This document shows, piece by piece, positions 18,407-27,527 of a stretch of 64,000 bases of DNA. This DNA comes from a bacterium (lineage in GTDB: Bacteria; Oederibacteriota; JAAXVQ01; JAUVAV01), in contig JAIORK010000012.1 in the NCBI GenBank assembly GCA_021108215.1, positions 62,001 to 126,000 on the forward strand. The letters run 5' to 3'. The notes below the pieces were generated by a model. The model was not told the DNA's origin, made no database searches, and worked only from the letters and a program-made list of their open reading frames with translations. Both the position numbers and the translations under genes were made by a program. Each line of letters opens with the position of its first letter. Position 1 is the stretch's first letter.

Positions 18407-20113
18407 ATGTCCAAGATTATTGGAATTGATTTAGGGACCACGAATTCCTGTGCAGCGATTATGCAGGACAATGAGTTGGTTATTATTCCTAATTCCGAGG
18501 GTATGCGGACAACCCCGTCGGTTGTCAGTGTTATGAAAAATGGCGAGATTGTCGTCGGCGAGCCGGCCAAGCGCCAGGAAGTTATTAATCCCGAGAGTAC
18601 GATTTTTTCGGTGAAACGTTTTATGGGGCTGAAACTGGATGATCCTTCCGTGCAAAAGGATCTTGAATTGATTCCGTACAAACTGGTGGCAGCCTCCAAC
18701 GGTGATGTGAAAATCGAGATTTACGGCAGGAGTTATTCACCGCCCGAAATATCAGCGATGACGCTTGGGAAAATCAAGCGGGATGCAGAAAGTTTTCTTG
18801 GGGAAAAAATTGAAAAAGCTGTGATTACCTGTCCGGCTTATTTTAATGACTCGCAACGACAGGCGACCAAAGATGCGGGTAAGATCGCAGGATTGGAAGT
18901 CTTGCGTATCATTAATGAACCCACGGCGGCATCATTGGCATCAGGGTTTGATCGCAAGATAAAACGTAAGGTCGCGATTTATGATTTGGGCGGTGGTACA
19001 TTTGATATCAGTATTTTGGAATTGGGGAATGGTGTTTTTGAAGTTAAATCAACATCAGGTGATACCCACTTGGGCGGGGATGATTTTGATCAAAAAGTCA
19101 TTGATTGGCTTATAGAAGAATTTTTAAAGCAGGAAAAAATAGATCTGCGCAGTGATCGTATTGCCTTGCAGCGGCTTAAAGAAGTTGCTGAGAAAGCCAA
19201 GTGTGAAGTTTCCGATAAACCGGTGGCTGAAATTACATTGCCGTTTATTGCCTCGGACGAAAGCGGGCCCCGGCATTTAAATGCCAAATTAACGAGGGCC
19301 AAGTATGAAGAACTTACCAAGCAGCTGGTGGCAAGCACGATTACGCCCTGTGAACAGGCATTGCATGATGCCGGTTTGAAGCCTGCTAATATTGATGAAG
19401 TGGTGATCGTAGGCGGCATGACGCGTATGCCCAAGGTGCGCGAGGCTGTAAAACGACTGTTTAATAAAGATCCGTATCCGGGCGTTAATCCTGACGAAAC
19501 GGTTGCCGGTGGTGCGGCCATTCAGGCTTCGGTGCTCAAAGGAAATATTCGCGATATTTTATTACTGGATGTAACGCCTTTTTCACTGGGGATTCGTACA
19601 GAAGGCGGCATGATGTCTAAAATCATTGAAAAAAATTCAACCATTCCGGTAAGAAAGGGTGAGATTTTTTCTACAGCCAAGGATAATCAAACCTTTGTTA
19701 GAATTCAAGTTTACCAGGGTGAAAAACCCATGGCCGCAGACAACAAATTGATCGGTACGTTTGATTTGGTTGGGATTCCTTCTGCGCCGCGGGAAGTGCC
19801 GCAGATTGAAGTTTCATTTGATGTCGATGCCAACGGTATTGTCCGCGTCTCGGCAACTGATTTGGGAACCGGAAAAGAACAGGCGATTAAAATCACACCC
19901 AATTCGGGTCTCTCGGAATCCGAGATTACGAAGTATGCCAAAGAACAAAGCGAGGCCAAAATGCCTGACCGGCATGATGCGAGCAAGCATAAATCATTTG
20001 AGCAGGGGAAACAAGTAGACTACTCGGAAGTGGAATCCGATAAACCGGAAGATGAGGCGGAATTGAAAAAAATAGGGAAAAAGAAAGGGTTGTTCGGACT
20101 TTTCGGAGGGTAA
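18407..20113 (+). CDS. DnaK-family Hsp70 lacking the helical lid
   Basis: A 568-residue Hsp70. The nucleotide-binding domain is complete: [13 protein letters not shown] (6-18), [45 protein letters not shown]. The interdomain linker DILLLDVTP and beta-sandwich substrate domain are normal up to about residue 495. Only about 74 residues follow instead of ~130. After one short helix ([16 protein letters not shown]) there is a charged, probably disordered stretch and a terminal GLFGLFGG in place of the alpha-helical lid and EEVD-like tail. It probably works with the adjoining J/TPR protein, distinct from a housekeeping dnaK-grpE-dnaJ set (not in this window). No frameshift is visible at the end. 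Confidence 0.92.
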   Translation: MSKIIGIDLGTTNSCAAIMQDNELVIIPNSEGMRTTPSVVSVMKNGEIVVGEPAKRQEVINPESTIFSVKRFMGLKLDDPSVQKDLELIPYKLVAASNGDVKIEIYGRSYSPPEISAMTLGKIKRDAESFLGEKIEKAVITCPAYFNDSQRQATKDAGKIAGLEVLRIINEPTAASLASGFDRKIKRKVAIYDLGGGTFDISILELGNGVFEVKSTSGDTHLGGDDFDQKVIDWLIEEFLKQEKIDLRSDRIALQRLKEVAEKAKCEVSDKPVAEITLPFIASDESGPRHLNAKLTRAKYEELTKQLVASTITPCEQALHDAGLKPANIDEVVIVGGMTRMPKVREAVKRLFNKDPYPGVNPDETVAGGAAIQASVLKGNIRDILLLDVTPFSLGIRTEGGMMSKIIEKNSTIPVRKGEIFSTAKDNQTFVRIQVYQGEKPMAADNKLIGTFDLVGIPSAPREVPQIEVSFDVDANGIVRVSATDLGTGKEQAIKITPNSGLSESEITKYAKEQSEAKMPDRHDASKHKSFEQGKQVDYSEVESDKPEDEAELKKIGKKKGLFGLFGG

Positions 20114-20247
20114 TTCATTTATTCAGCTGCCTCGAATCATCAAATAAAACGTTTTCAAATTAACCAAAATATTTTAAAATAGGCCTATATTTATATTGTT
20201 TTATAACCTGTTACAGTATATCCGTTAATCCCATAAGGAGGGATATC

Positions 20248-22056
20248 ATGGCAACCAGTAAGGGTCACCGCATCGGTGAAATGCTGTTGGATGAGGAAAT
20301 TATTACAGAAGAACAACTTAAAGAATGCCTTCAGGAACAAAAAGTCACCGGTGAAAAAGTCGGTGAAGTCATGGTGCGCAAAGATTATGTGACACTTGAA
20401 GTCCTGATGGCATTTTTAGGGAACCAGATGGGGGTTCCCTATATTTCGCTCTCGGAAATGAAGAATGTACCTCAGGCGCTTTTAAAGTTGATTCCGGAAC
20501 AGTTGATGCGAACCCAGCATGTTATTCCAGTGAGTAAAAAGGGCAATACCCTGATTCTGGCCATGGTAGATCCCACCAATGTGTTTGTCACAGATGATAT
20601 TAAGATGACAACCCGCTGTGAGTTGGAATTGCGGCTTTCTTCTGAAAAAGAGATTAAATCGGCATTGGATAATTACTTTGGTTTTAGAGAAGAGGATACC
20701 GGCGAGTTGGTGAAGGCCTCGACGTCGGATGATGCATTTGGAGTTGCTCCGGCAGGGATGAATGCGCAACCGGCAAAGGTATCCCCGGCGGCACCAAGTA
20801 TGTCTTCGATGGCATCTGCTGCGGAGGCGGCTGCGCCGCAAATGGATTCCGGTATGGAACAGGCTTCGGCGATTCCGACTGCGACCGCCACCGGCACCGG
20901 TGATACACCGGTTATTAATTTTTTAACCAGTGTTTTGGTAGAAGCTTCAAAAGTAGGTGCTACGGACATTCATTTTGAACCGTATGAAAAAAGTTTTCGG
21001 ATTCGCTGGCGGATTGACGGTATTTTGCAGGAGGTTCAGTCACCGCCGCGTTCCTTGGCCAACGCCCTGTCATCGCGTTTGAAGGTTATGGCTGAGATGG
21101 ATACGCAATCTCAGGGACAGGCTCAAGTGGGGAAGTTGAAATTAAAAATCCCCGGCAAAGATGTCTCCATGTCTATTTTGATTGCTCCCACGATGTGGGG
21201 TGAAAAAGTTGTCATGCATATCATGAATACGGAAAATGTTATTCTGGAAGTTGATAAACTTGGGATGGATCCGGCGCAATGCGATCTCTATCGTCGTTTG
21301 ATCCAGCAGCCGCATGGAATGATTCTTATTATTGGACCCAGAGGGAATGGTAAGACCACGACGGCTTATGCAACCTTGAATACGTTAAATCAATCAACAA
21401 AAAATGTTTCTGCGGTTGATGAGGCGGTTGACTATTCCCTGCCGGGGGTTAATCAGGTGGTTGTGAATGAAAAACGCGGGGTGACCTACCAGTCGGGTGT
21501 CCGCTCAATGTTGGATCAGGATTCGGATGTGCTTTTGGTGGGTGAGCTCAATGACCTGGAAATTGCGCGCATGGTGCTTGATGCAGTCCCCTCCGGGCAT
21601 ATGATTATTTCCACCCTGCATGCAAATGATGCCGTATCAACGCTACAATATATGGTCAACATGGGTATTGAACCGTATTTGGTGGGTGCTGCCATTACGG
21701 CGATTGTCAACGAACGCTTGGTTCGGATGGTCTGTCCGCAATGCAAGGAAAGCTATGCGGCTCCGCCTGAAATTGCGAAGTATTTGGGAGCACCGGCCGG
21801 TAAAAAAGCTGCGCTGACACGGGGGAAGGGCTGTGAGCATTGTTCGCAAACCGGGTACCGCGGCCGTCAGGCGGTTTTTGAGGTGATTCCAATTAAGGAA
21901 GCGGTTCGCGATATGATTATCAATAAAGCACCTGCTGCTGTGATTAAAAAAGCGATTGCCGAGACACCGGGTTTTGTTTCCCTCAAGGCGCAGGTTGCCA
22001 AGAAAGTACTCGCCGGTATCACATCCTATGATGAGCTGCTTAGGGTGGCCAGTTAA
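20248..22056 (+). CDS. GspE/PilB-like secretion ATPase, degenerate
   Basis: A 602-residue type II secretion/type IV pilus assembly ATPase homologue. AAGGAGG lies upstream of the ATG. Residues 1-150 are the MshEN/GspE N-terminal domain, 155-215 an Ala/Met-rich linker, then the ATPase core. Walker A is GPRGNGKTTT (near 363). A tetracysteine zinc motif (CPQC...CEHC) is near 495-535. Several conserved motifs deviate: DEAVDY for EDPVEY, GELND for GEIRD (Arg lost), SGH for TGH. ATP hydrolysis may be weakened or retuned. No other pilus or T2SS gene is nearby; it is flanked by its own gaps. Confidence 0.88.
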   Translation: MATSKGHRIGEMLLDEEIITEEQLKECLQEQKVTGEKVGEVMVRKDYVTLEVLMAFLGNQMGVPYISLSEMKNVPQALLKLIPEQLMRTQHVIPVSKKGNTLILAMVDPTNVFVTDDIKMTTRCELELRLSSEKEIKSALDNYFGFREEDTGELVKASTSDDAFGVAPAGMNAQPAKVSPAAPSMSSMASAAEAAAPQMDSGMEQASAIPTATATGTGDTPVINFLTSVLVEASKVGATDIHFEPYEKSFRIRWRIDGILQEVQSPPRSLANALSSRLKVMAEMDTQSQGQAQVGKLKLKIPGKDVSMSILIAPTMWGEKVVMHIMNTENVILEVDKLGMDPAQCDLYRRLIQQPHGMILIIGPRGNGKTTTAYATLNTLNQSTKNVSAVDEAVDYSLPGVNQVVVNEKRGVTYQSGVRSMLDQDSDVLLVGELNDLEIARMVLDAVPSGHMIISTLHANDAVSTLQYMVNMGIEPYLVGAAITAIVNERLVRMVCPQCKESYAAPPEIAKYLGAPAGKKAALTRGKGCEHCSQTGYRGRQAVFEVIPIKEAVRDMIINKAPAAVIKKAIAETPGFVSLKAQVAKKVLAGITSYDELLRVAS

Positions 22057-22075
22057 ATAAATTTTTAGAAAACAA

Positions 22076-22144
22076 AACAGTATAGGGGTGAAGCCGCATC
22101 CTTTGGGTATGTCTGTATGGGGATGAACATTCACCCCTATTGTT
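22076..22144. repeat. Inverted repeat after the GspE-like gene
   Basis: Perfect 11-bp arms ATAGGGGTGAA (22082-22092) and TTCACCCCTAT (22130-22140), extended by AACA/TGTT, enclosing a 37-nt loop. It could terminate the upstream transcript; the loop holds no gene. Confidence 0.55.
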
Positions 22145-22178
22145 TTATCAGGTTAACGCGAACACAATAGTCAGCCTG

Positions 22179-22204
22179 CCCGCCAGGTGAGCTGGTGGGT
22201 TTTT
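22179..22204 (+). terminator. Intrinsic terminator upstream of recJ
   Basis: Stem CCCGCCAG / CTGGTGGG (8 bp with one G-U pair), 5-nt loop GTGAG, directly followed by TTTTT (22200-22204). It separates the GspE-like gene from the recJ operon. Confidence 0.7.
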
Positions 22205-22259
22205 AGTGAAAGATTCACCGGGATTTTTTAAGTATGCGGCATTTTGCAAAGGGAACACT

Positions 22260-23978
22260 GTGAAATCAAAAAAATGGATTTACCCTATACCGGTCGCGGA
22301 AGATGCACTTAAGGAATTTACTGAAGAATTAAATGTGCTCCCTGTGACAGCAGCCGTCTTGCATCAAAGGGGATTGCGCGGAGATGCTGCCAAACAATTT
22401 ATCCGTCCGGCAGGCTTGCGGTTGTGTGATTTTCGTGATTTGCCTGGAACGCAAACAGCCGGATCACGGATCGCACATGCGATTAGAAATGGTGAAAAGA
22501 TCGCCGTTTTTGGCGATTACGATGTAGACGGCATAACATCTTCAGCACTCATGGGGGAATTTATCCGGAGTCGTGGCGGGGAGTGTAAAATTTTTCTACC
22601 CAACCGGCTTGAAGATGGATACGGCTTGAACCGGCGTGCAATTGAACAGGCAGCCGAAAATGGCGTTCGTTTGTTGATCACGGTTGATTGCGGTATTACC
22701 GGATATGAAGAAGTCGCGATGGCGCGGCGAATGGATATTGATACCATTATTACCGATCACCATGAACCGCCCGAAAAATTACCTGATGCCAATGTGATTG
22801 TGAATCCTAAATTGGACGGACCTGAAGAACTTACGGTATTGGCCGGTGTGGGAGTGACACTTCAGGTGGTGCGGGCCACGGCGCATGCATTGGGTGAAAA
22901 AGACCCGGAGCAATTGCGGCGTCACCTGGATTTGGTGGCATTGGGAACGGTTGCGGATGTTGTCCCCTTATTTGGTGAGAATCGTTCTTTGACACGGGCA
23001 GGATTGGCTGTGATAAATCGCGGGACGCGATTGGGTTTGCAGGCACTGCTGCGTGTGTCAGGGCTGGAATCGGGTGCAATACGCTCGCAAGACCTTGCTT
23101 TTCGTGTTGCACCGCGGATAAACGCGGTTGGTCGTCTTGGGGATGCGCAGGTGGCACTCGACTTATTGATGGCAGAAGATGCCAATGAGGCGGATCGGTT
23201 GGCCCGGATACTCAATGAACAAAACACCAAGCGGCAGGGAATTGAAAAACAGGTTCTGCACGAAGCTGAAGCGAAGTTGCAGGCGATGACGGCAGTGCCG
23301 GAGGTTATTGTTCTCTCGGATGCCCGCTGGCCGATTGGGGTTGTGGGGTTGGCGGCGTCCCGGTTAAGTGAAAGGTATTACCGTCCCTGTTTTGTGCTTT
23401 CGGAACAAAATGGATTTGCCAAGGGATCAGGGCGGAGTATTGCCGGATTTTCACTCTATGCCGCGCTGGATGCCGTGTCTCCGATTTTGGAAAAGTGGGG
23501 CGGCCATGAAATGGCGGCCGGTGTAACTCTGGCCAAGGAAAAACTTCCTGAATTTTTCGACAAATTACAGCGCTTGGCATCGGAACAACTCTCGGAGGAT
23601 GCGAAAGAGCAGGTTTTATATATTGACGCGGTTTTACCCCTGGCGGAGATTGATGACAGATTGTTGAATGAATTTGGGAAATTGGAGCCTTTTGGTTATA
23701 AGAACACCCGCCCCTTGCTGGTGCTGGAGAATTGCCGTATTTGTCTTCCGCCGCGTGTGGTGGGAGAACGGCATTTGAAAATGAAAATTACGGATGACCA
23801 AAATAATTTTTTGGATGTCATCGGATTTGGATTGGGCGAGAGGGTTCAGGAAATAAATATAAATAATTTTATTGATATTGCCGGCCATGCGTCGGAAAAT
23901 GTCTGGAATAATACTCGTATACTACAAATTGAGATGAAAGATTTTCAGAAGACTGACACCATTGCGGATCATTCGTGA
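22260..23978 (+). CDS. recJ: Single-stranded-DNA-specific exonuclease RecJ
   Basis: 5'-3' ssDNA exonuclease of recombination and mismatch repair. The GTG at 22260 (AGGGAA just upstream) gives 572 residues starting MKSKKWIYP; a longer GTG start at 22206 overlaps the terminator and is less likely. DHH-family motifs are all present: FGDYDVDG (I), VDCGITG (II), ITDHHEPP (III, near 160), LVALGTVADVVPL (IV). DHHA1 has RSIAGFSLYAALD and GGHEMAAG. The C-terminal OB-fold (DRLLNEFGKLEPFGYKN) is complete. It overlaps the next gene's upstream region and probably starts the 22-30.6 kb run. Confidence 0.95.
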   Translation: MKSKKWIYPIPVAEDALKEFTEELNVLPVTAAVLHQRGLRGDAAKQFIRPAGLRLCDFRDLPGTQTAGSRIAHAIRNGEKIAVFGDYDVDGITSSALMGEFIRSRGGECKIFLPNRLEDGYGLNRRAIEQAAENGVRLLITVDCGITGYEEVAMARRMDIDTIITDHHEPPEKLPDANVIVNPKLDGPEELTVLAGVGVTLQVVRATAHALGEKDPEQLRRHLDLVALGTVADVVPLFGENRSLTRAGLAVINRGTRLGLQALLRVSGLESGAIRSQDLAFRVAPRINAVGRLGDAQVALDLLMAEDANEADRLARILNEQNTKRQGIEKQVLHEAEAKLQAMTAVPEVIVLSDARWPIGVVGLAASRLSERYYRPCFVLSEQNGFAKGSGRSIAGFSLYAALDAVSPILEKWGGHEMAAGVTLAKEKLPEFFDKLQRLASEQLSEDAKEQVLYIDAVLPLAEIDDRLLNEFGKLEPFGYKNTRPLLVLENCRICLPPRVVGERHLKMKITDDQNNFLDVIGFGLGERVQEININNFIDIAGHASENVWNNTRILQIEMKDFQKTDTIADHS

Positions 23979-24001
23979 ATCGCATTAAGAGGGGGTATTT
24001 A

Positions 24002-25573
24002 ATGTCAAAGATATTTATTTATGATACAACACTGCGTGATGGGTCGCAGGCTGAGGAAATTGAGTTTTCTTTGGAAGATAAGCTGGCCATCGCCCGATTG
24101 TTGGATGAGATGGGTGTTGCGTACATTGAAGGCGGCTATCCGGCACCTTCCAATACCAAAGATCTGGCTTTTTACCGGCAGATGCGCAAGCAACCCTTAA
24201 AAAATGCTACCTTGGTGGCTTTCGGAAGTACGCGTCGCGCAAAATACAAAGTAGCACAAGATCCGGCGATACAGGTATTGTTGGATACCGGCGCCCCGGC
24301 GGTTGCCATTGTGGGGAAAACCTGGGACTTGCATGTTCAGGAAGTTCTCCGGATTTCATCGGAAGAAAATTTGCGCATGATACGTGACAGCGTTGCTTAT
24401 CTTAAGTTAAAGAAAAAAGAGGTTTTGTTTGATGCGGAGCATTTTTATGATGCCTATTTGGCCAACCCCGATTATGCAATGAAGGTTTTGGAGGCGGCAG
24501 CGAGCAATGGTGCCGACTGGTTGGTTTTGTGTGATACCAATGGTGGAACCATGTCGGAAAAACTGGAGACTATTACGACAGAGGTCAGACGGAGTTTCGA
24601 TACACCCGTTGGCATTCATGCGCATAATGATACGGAATTGGCAGTGGCCAACAGTATGGCGGCAGTGCGTTCGGGCGCGGCCATGGTTCAAGGGACGATG
24701 AATGGCTATGGTGAACGCTGCGGAAATGCCAATCTTTGTTCGTTGATTCCGAATTTACAAATAAAAATGAAGAAGCAGTGTATCGCCCATAAAAAGCTCC
24801 GGGGATTGAATACGGTTGCCCGTACGGTTGCGGAGATTGCCAATGTGCCGATGCGGGAGAACAGCGCCTATGTTGGTTTGAATGCTTTTGCCCATAAAGG
24901 CGGTTTGCATGTTGATGCAGTACGCAAGACACCGGTTTCCTATGAACATGTTCCGCCGGAATCAGTGGGGAATGAACGCAGAATTATCATGTCGGAGCAA
25001 TCCGGTGTCGCATCCGTTATTTTCAAAGCACAAGCGATGGGGCTTGAATTAAAATCCGGTTCTGATGAAGCGAAAAAAATTATCGAGAGTGTTAAAAAAC
25101 TGGAGCATTTGGGATATAAATTTGAAGGGGCTGACGGAAGTTTCCGGCTTTTGGCGGAACGGAGCCTCAAAGAGCGACGGTCTTTCTATGATTTGGACGG
25201 ATTTCGGGTCATTGTGGAAAATTGTAGAGGGGCGCTTGTTTCTGAGGCGACGATCAAGCTGAGTATTAAAGGTAAATTGGTACATACCGCTGCGGAAGGG
25301 GATGGACCGGTGAATGCAATGGATAATGCCCTGAGAAAAGCGCTGGAGCCTTTTTATCCCAATCTAAGGAAAATGCATTTGGTGGATTTTAAGGTCAGGG
25401 TCCTGGGGTCTAAAACCGGAACTGCGGCAAGGGTCCGGGTATTTATCGAAAGTCAGGATGAAAAATCAGCCTGGGGTACGGTGGGTGTATCAACGAATAT
25501 TATTGAAGCGTCCTGGGAAGCACTCGTGGATGCCTTTGAATATAAATTGCACAGTGACAGAAAATGGCGATAA
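24002..25573 (+). CDS. cimA: (R)-citramalate synthase CimA
   Basis: Condenses pyruvate and acetyl-CoA to (R)-citramalate, opening the threonine-independent route to isoleucine. The ATG at 24002 has GAGGGGG (23989-23995) 6 nt upstream, better than GTG 23975. The 523-residue protein has the DRE-TIM barrel motif YDTTLRDGSQ (6-15), metal-binding HAHND (near 205) and the G-Y-G-E-R-C-G-N-A-N segment. The C-terminal LeuA-type regulatory domain (430-520; EGDGPVNAMDNALRKAL) is where isoleucine normally feeds back. The length and YIEGGYP (rather than EAGFP) favour CimA over 2-isopropylmalate synthase. The 3' end overlaps murI by 10 nt. Confidence 0.9.
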   Translation: MSKIFIYDTTLRDGSQAEEIEFSLEDKLAIARLLDEMGVAYIEGGYPAPSNTKDLAFYRQMRKQPLKNATLVAFGSTRRAKYKVAQDPAIQVLLDTGAPAVAIVGKTWDLHVQEVLRISSEENLRMIRDSVAYLKLKKKEVLFDAEHFYDAYLANPDYAMKVLEAAASNGADWLVLCDTNGGTMSEKLETITTEVRRSFDTPVGIHAHNDTELAVANSMAAVRSGAAMVQGTMNGYGERCGNANLCSLIPNLQIKMKKQCIAHKKLRGLNTVARTVAEIANVPMRENSAYVGLNAFAHKGGLHVDAVRKTPVSYEHVPPESVGNERRIIMSEQSGVASVIFKAQAMGLELKSGSDEAKKIIESVKKLEHLGYKFEGADGSFRLLAERSLKERRSFYDLDGFRVIVENCRGALVSEATIKLSIKGKLVHTAAEGDGPVNAMDNALRKALEPFYPNLRKMHLVDFKVRVLGSKTGTAARVRVFIESQDEKSAWGTVGVSTNIIEASWEALVDAFEYKLHSDRKWR

Positions 25574-26391
25574 TCAAACAACCGCAGCATAAATTTTCTA
25601 TTGGTATTTTTGATTCCGGTGTTGGCGGGCTCACGGTCGTTAAGGCGATTCGAAAAAAACTCCCCAAAGAAGACCTGATTTATTTAGGGGATACCGCACG
25701 AACGCCCTATGGCAGCAAAGCCGGTGAAACAGTGGTGCGTTTCACCCGGCAATGTATTCGTTATCTCATGCAACACAAAATTAAAGCACTTGTGGTTGCG
25801 TGTAACACGGCATCGGCATATACCTTGCCTATGTTGCGCCGGAATTTTAAAATACCGATTATCGGGGTTATTCAGCCGGGGGCACATGCAGCGGTGGCAT
25901 CCTGCATACAGGGACCCATCGGCGTCATTGGCACAAAAGCAACTGTAAAATCCAATGCATACACAGAATCGATTCAGCGACTCAATCATAAATGCCGGGT
26001 TGTCAGCCAATCCTGTCCTTTATTAGTGCCTTTGGTGGAGGAAGGCTGGTTGGATGGGCCAATACCTAAAAACATCATTAAAACCTATCTTTCCCCCATG
26101 CTTCGGAAGGAAATACGCAGTTTGATATTGGGTTGCACACATTATCCGGCTTTGAAACCTGTCCTGCAGAAGGTATGTGGAAAAAGGGTCCGGATTATTG
26201 ATTCAGCGGAAGAAGTGGCCAAGGCATTGGAAATCATTCTCGATGCAAAAGGTCTTAGAAATATGCGGGAAACGTCAGGCAAACAGAAATACCTGGTGAC
26301 GGATATCCCGGAGCAGTTTATCCGGGTGGGCAGTACTATTTTGGGTCGTCCCATCAGCAATGTCCAGCGTATTGCCGTACTGGAGGAGTGA
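25564..26391 (+). CDS. murI: Glutamate racemase
   Basis: Supplies D-glutamate for peptidoglycan. The 275-residue protein carries the family landmarks: IGIFDSGVGGLTVVKAI (about 12-28, with the catalytic-base Asp/Ser region), VACNTASAY (first catalytic Cys, near 79) and ILGCTHYPALKP (second Cys, near 190). GDTARTPYG is also conserved. The start lies within cimA. Ten overlapping bases and queD 6 nt downstream suggest co-transcription. Confidence 0.95.
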   Translation: MAIIKQPQHKFSIGIFDSGVGGLTVVKAIRKKLPKEDLIYLGDTARTPYGSKAGETVVRFTRQCIRYLMQHKIKALVVACNTASAYTLPMLRRNFKIPIIGVIQPGAHAAVASCIQGPIGVIGTKATVKSNAYTESIQRLNHKCRVVSQSCPLLVPLVEEGWLDGPIPKNIIKTYLSPMLRKEIRSLILGCTHYPALKPVLQKVCGKRVRIIDSAEEVAKALEIILDAKGLRNMRETSGKQKYLVTDIPEQFIRVGSTILGRPISNVQRIAVLEE

Positions 26392-26397
26392 TAGACA

Positions 26398-26766
26398 ATG
26401 TATGATATTGTGATTGAAACGGAAATTTCAGCTGCGCATCAATTGCGTGAGTATTGCGGGAAATGTGAAAATCTCCATGGCCACAATTGGAAAGTTCGGC
26501 TGGAAGTAAGCTGTGAGATTTTGGATAAACTTGGCATGGGTATCGACTTCACGGATTTAAAAAAAGTGCTCAATGAAGTATTGGCGCGATATGATCATGC
26601 CATGCTCAATGACTTAGAGGCTTTTCAAAAAATTAATCCAACCTCGGAAAATCTTGCAAATGTGATTTATCAGCAGTGTGTTCACGCCATCAAGACCTAT
26701 CCGGTCAAGATGAAGTCGGTTTCCGTCTGGGAATCAACCAAGGCATTTGTCCGTTACTATGAATAA
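26398..26766 (+). CDS. queD: 6-carboxytetrahydropterin synthase QueD
   Basis: Converts dihydroneopterin triphosphate to 6-carboxytetrahydropterin in queuosine precursor (preQ0) synthesis. At 122 residues it has the typical length. Zinc-binding His residues lie in SAAHQLREY and NLHGHNW; the catalytic Cys is in YCGKCENLHGHNW. MGIDFTDLKKVLNEVL and the late Glu (VSVWESTKAFVRYYE) are the usual structural and catalytic elements. Its stop overlaps the queE start by 8 nt. queC and queF are not present in the window. Confidence 0.95.
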   Translation: MYDIVIETEISAAHQLREYCGKCENLHGHNWKVRLEVSCEILDKLGMGIDFTDLKKVLNEVLARYDHAMLNDLEAFQKINPTSENLANVIYQQCVHAIKTYPVKMKSVSVWESTKAFVRYYE

Positions 26767-27517
26767 GCAGGTTGGCTATCTTTTTGAGCTGTTTGTCAGC
26801 TATCAAGGGGAAGGGCCGTGGGTAGGAAAAAGACAGTTGTTTATTCGGCTGGCAGGATGCTCACGCAGCTGCGCTTATTGTGATACCCAAAAGTCCTGGA
26901 AAGCCCGACCAGCCCACTGGACGCTATACCCGGGAAACGAGCAGGTACTCCGGCGAGCTAATCCTGTGCGTGTTATGGATATTATTCAGGTAATCCGAAA
27001 AATTCGAAAAGATAATGGGCAGTTTGATTGCATTGCGATTACCGGCGGGGAACCGCTTGAACAGCGGGATTTTGTCACAGGACTCGCAGTTGGATTGAGA
27101 AAAAACTTTAAAAACTTAAAAATATTATTGGAAACAAACGGTTTAGAAAACATTGTCGATAATGAATTGATCACTGCTATTGATTATTTTTCTTTGGATT
27201 TTAAAATTAAATCAGCCAGCCGGATAAAAGCAAAGCCTGATATCACCGCTAAAATTTTGAGTCGTTTGAAAGGGAAAAAAGGCTGTATCAAGGTTATTAT
27301 CAATGAAAAAACCCGTTCGCAGGAATTGATGACGCTGGCCCGGCTTGTGAAAAAACGCCAGCCAAAATGGGAAATAATCATTCAGCCCGCATCCGGGAGT
27401 ATGAGGAATAAACAGTTAATGTATGAAAAATCTGATAAAATTATCCAGGCAATGCTGCCAATTCATTCTCAGATTAGATTGTTGCCGCAGATGCACCGGT
27501 ATTTTGGAATGAAGTAG
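26759..27517 (+). CDS. queE: 7-carboxy-7-deazaguanine synthase QueE
   Basis: Radical-SAM enzyme turning 6-carboxytetrahydropterin into 7-carboxy-7-deazaguanine, the step after QueD. The ATG at 26759 lies inside the queD stop region and gives 252 residues. The 4Fe-4S motif is GCSRSCAYCDT (Cx3Cx2C, near 30-37). FVSYQGEGPWVG before it and ITGGEPLEQ (SAM-binding GGEP) after it match the family. The overlap with queD implies coupled translation. The oxygen-sensitive cluster fits the anaerobic signals elsewhere. Confidence 0.93.
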   Translation: MNKQVGYLFELFVSYQGEGPWVGKRQLFIRLAGCSRSCAYCDTQKSWKARPAHWTLYPGNEQVLRRANPVRVMDIIQVIRKIRKDNGQFDCIAITGGEPLEQRDFVTGLAVGLRKNFKNLKILLETNGLENIVDNELITAIDYFSLDFKIKSASRIKAKPDITAKILSRLKGKKGCIKVIINEKTRSQELMTLARLVKKRQPKWEIIIQPASGSMRNKQLMYEKSDKIIQAMLPIHSQIRLLPQMHRYFGMK

Positions 27518-27527
27518 GTTGGAATTC

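Noticed and set aside
18407-20113. HscA (iron-sulfur Hsp70) identity
   Set aside because: No iscU, hscB, fdx or other Isc genes are adjacent, and the partner J protein is not HscB-like.
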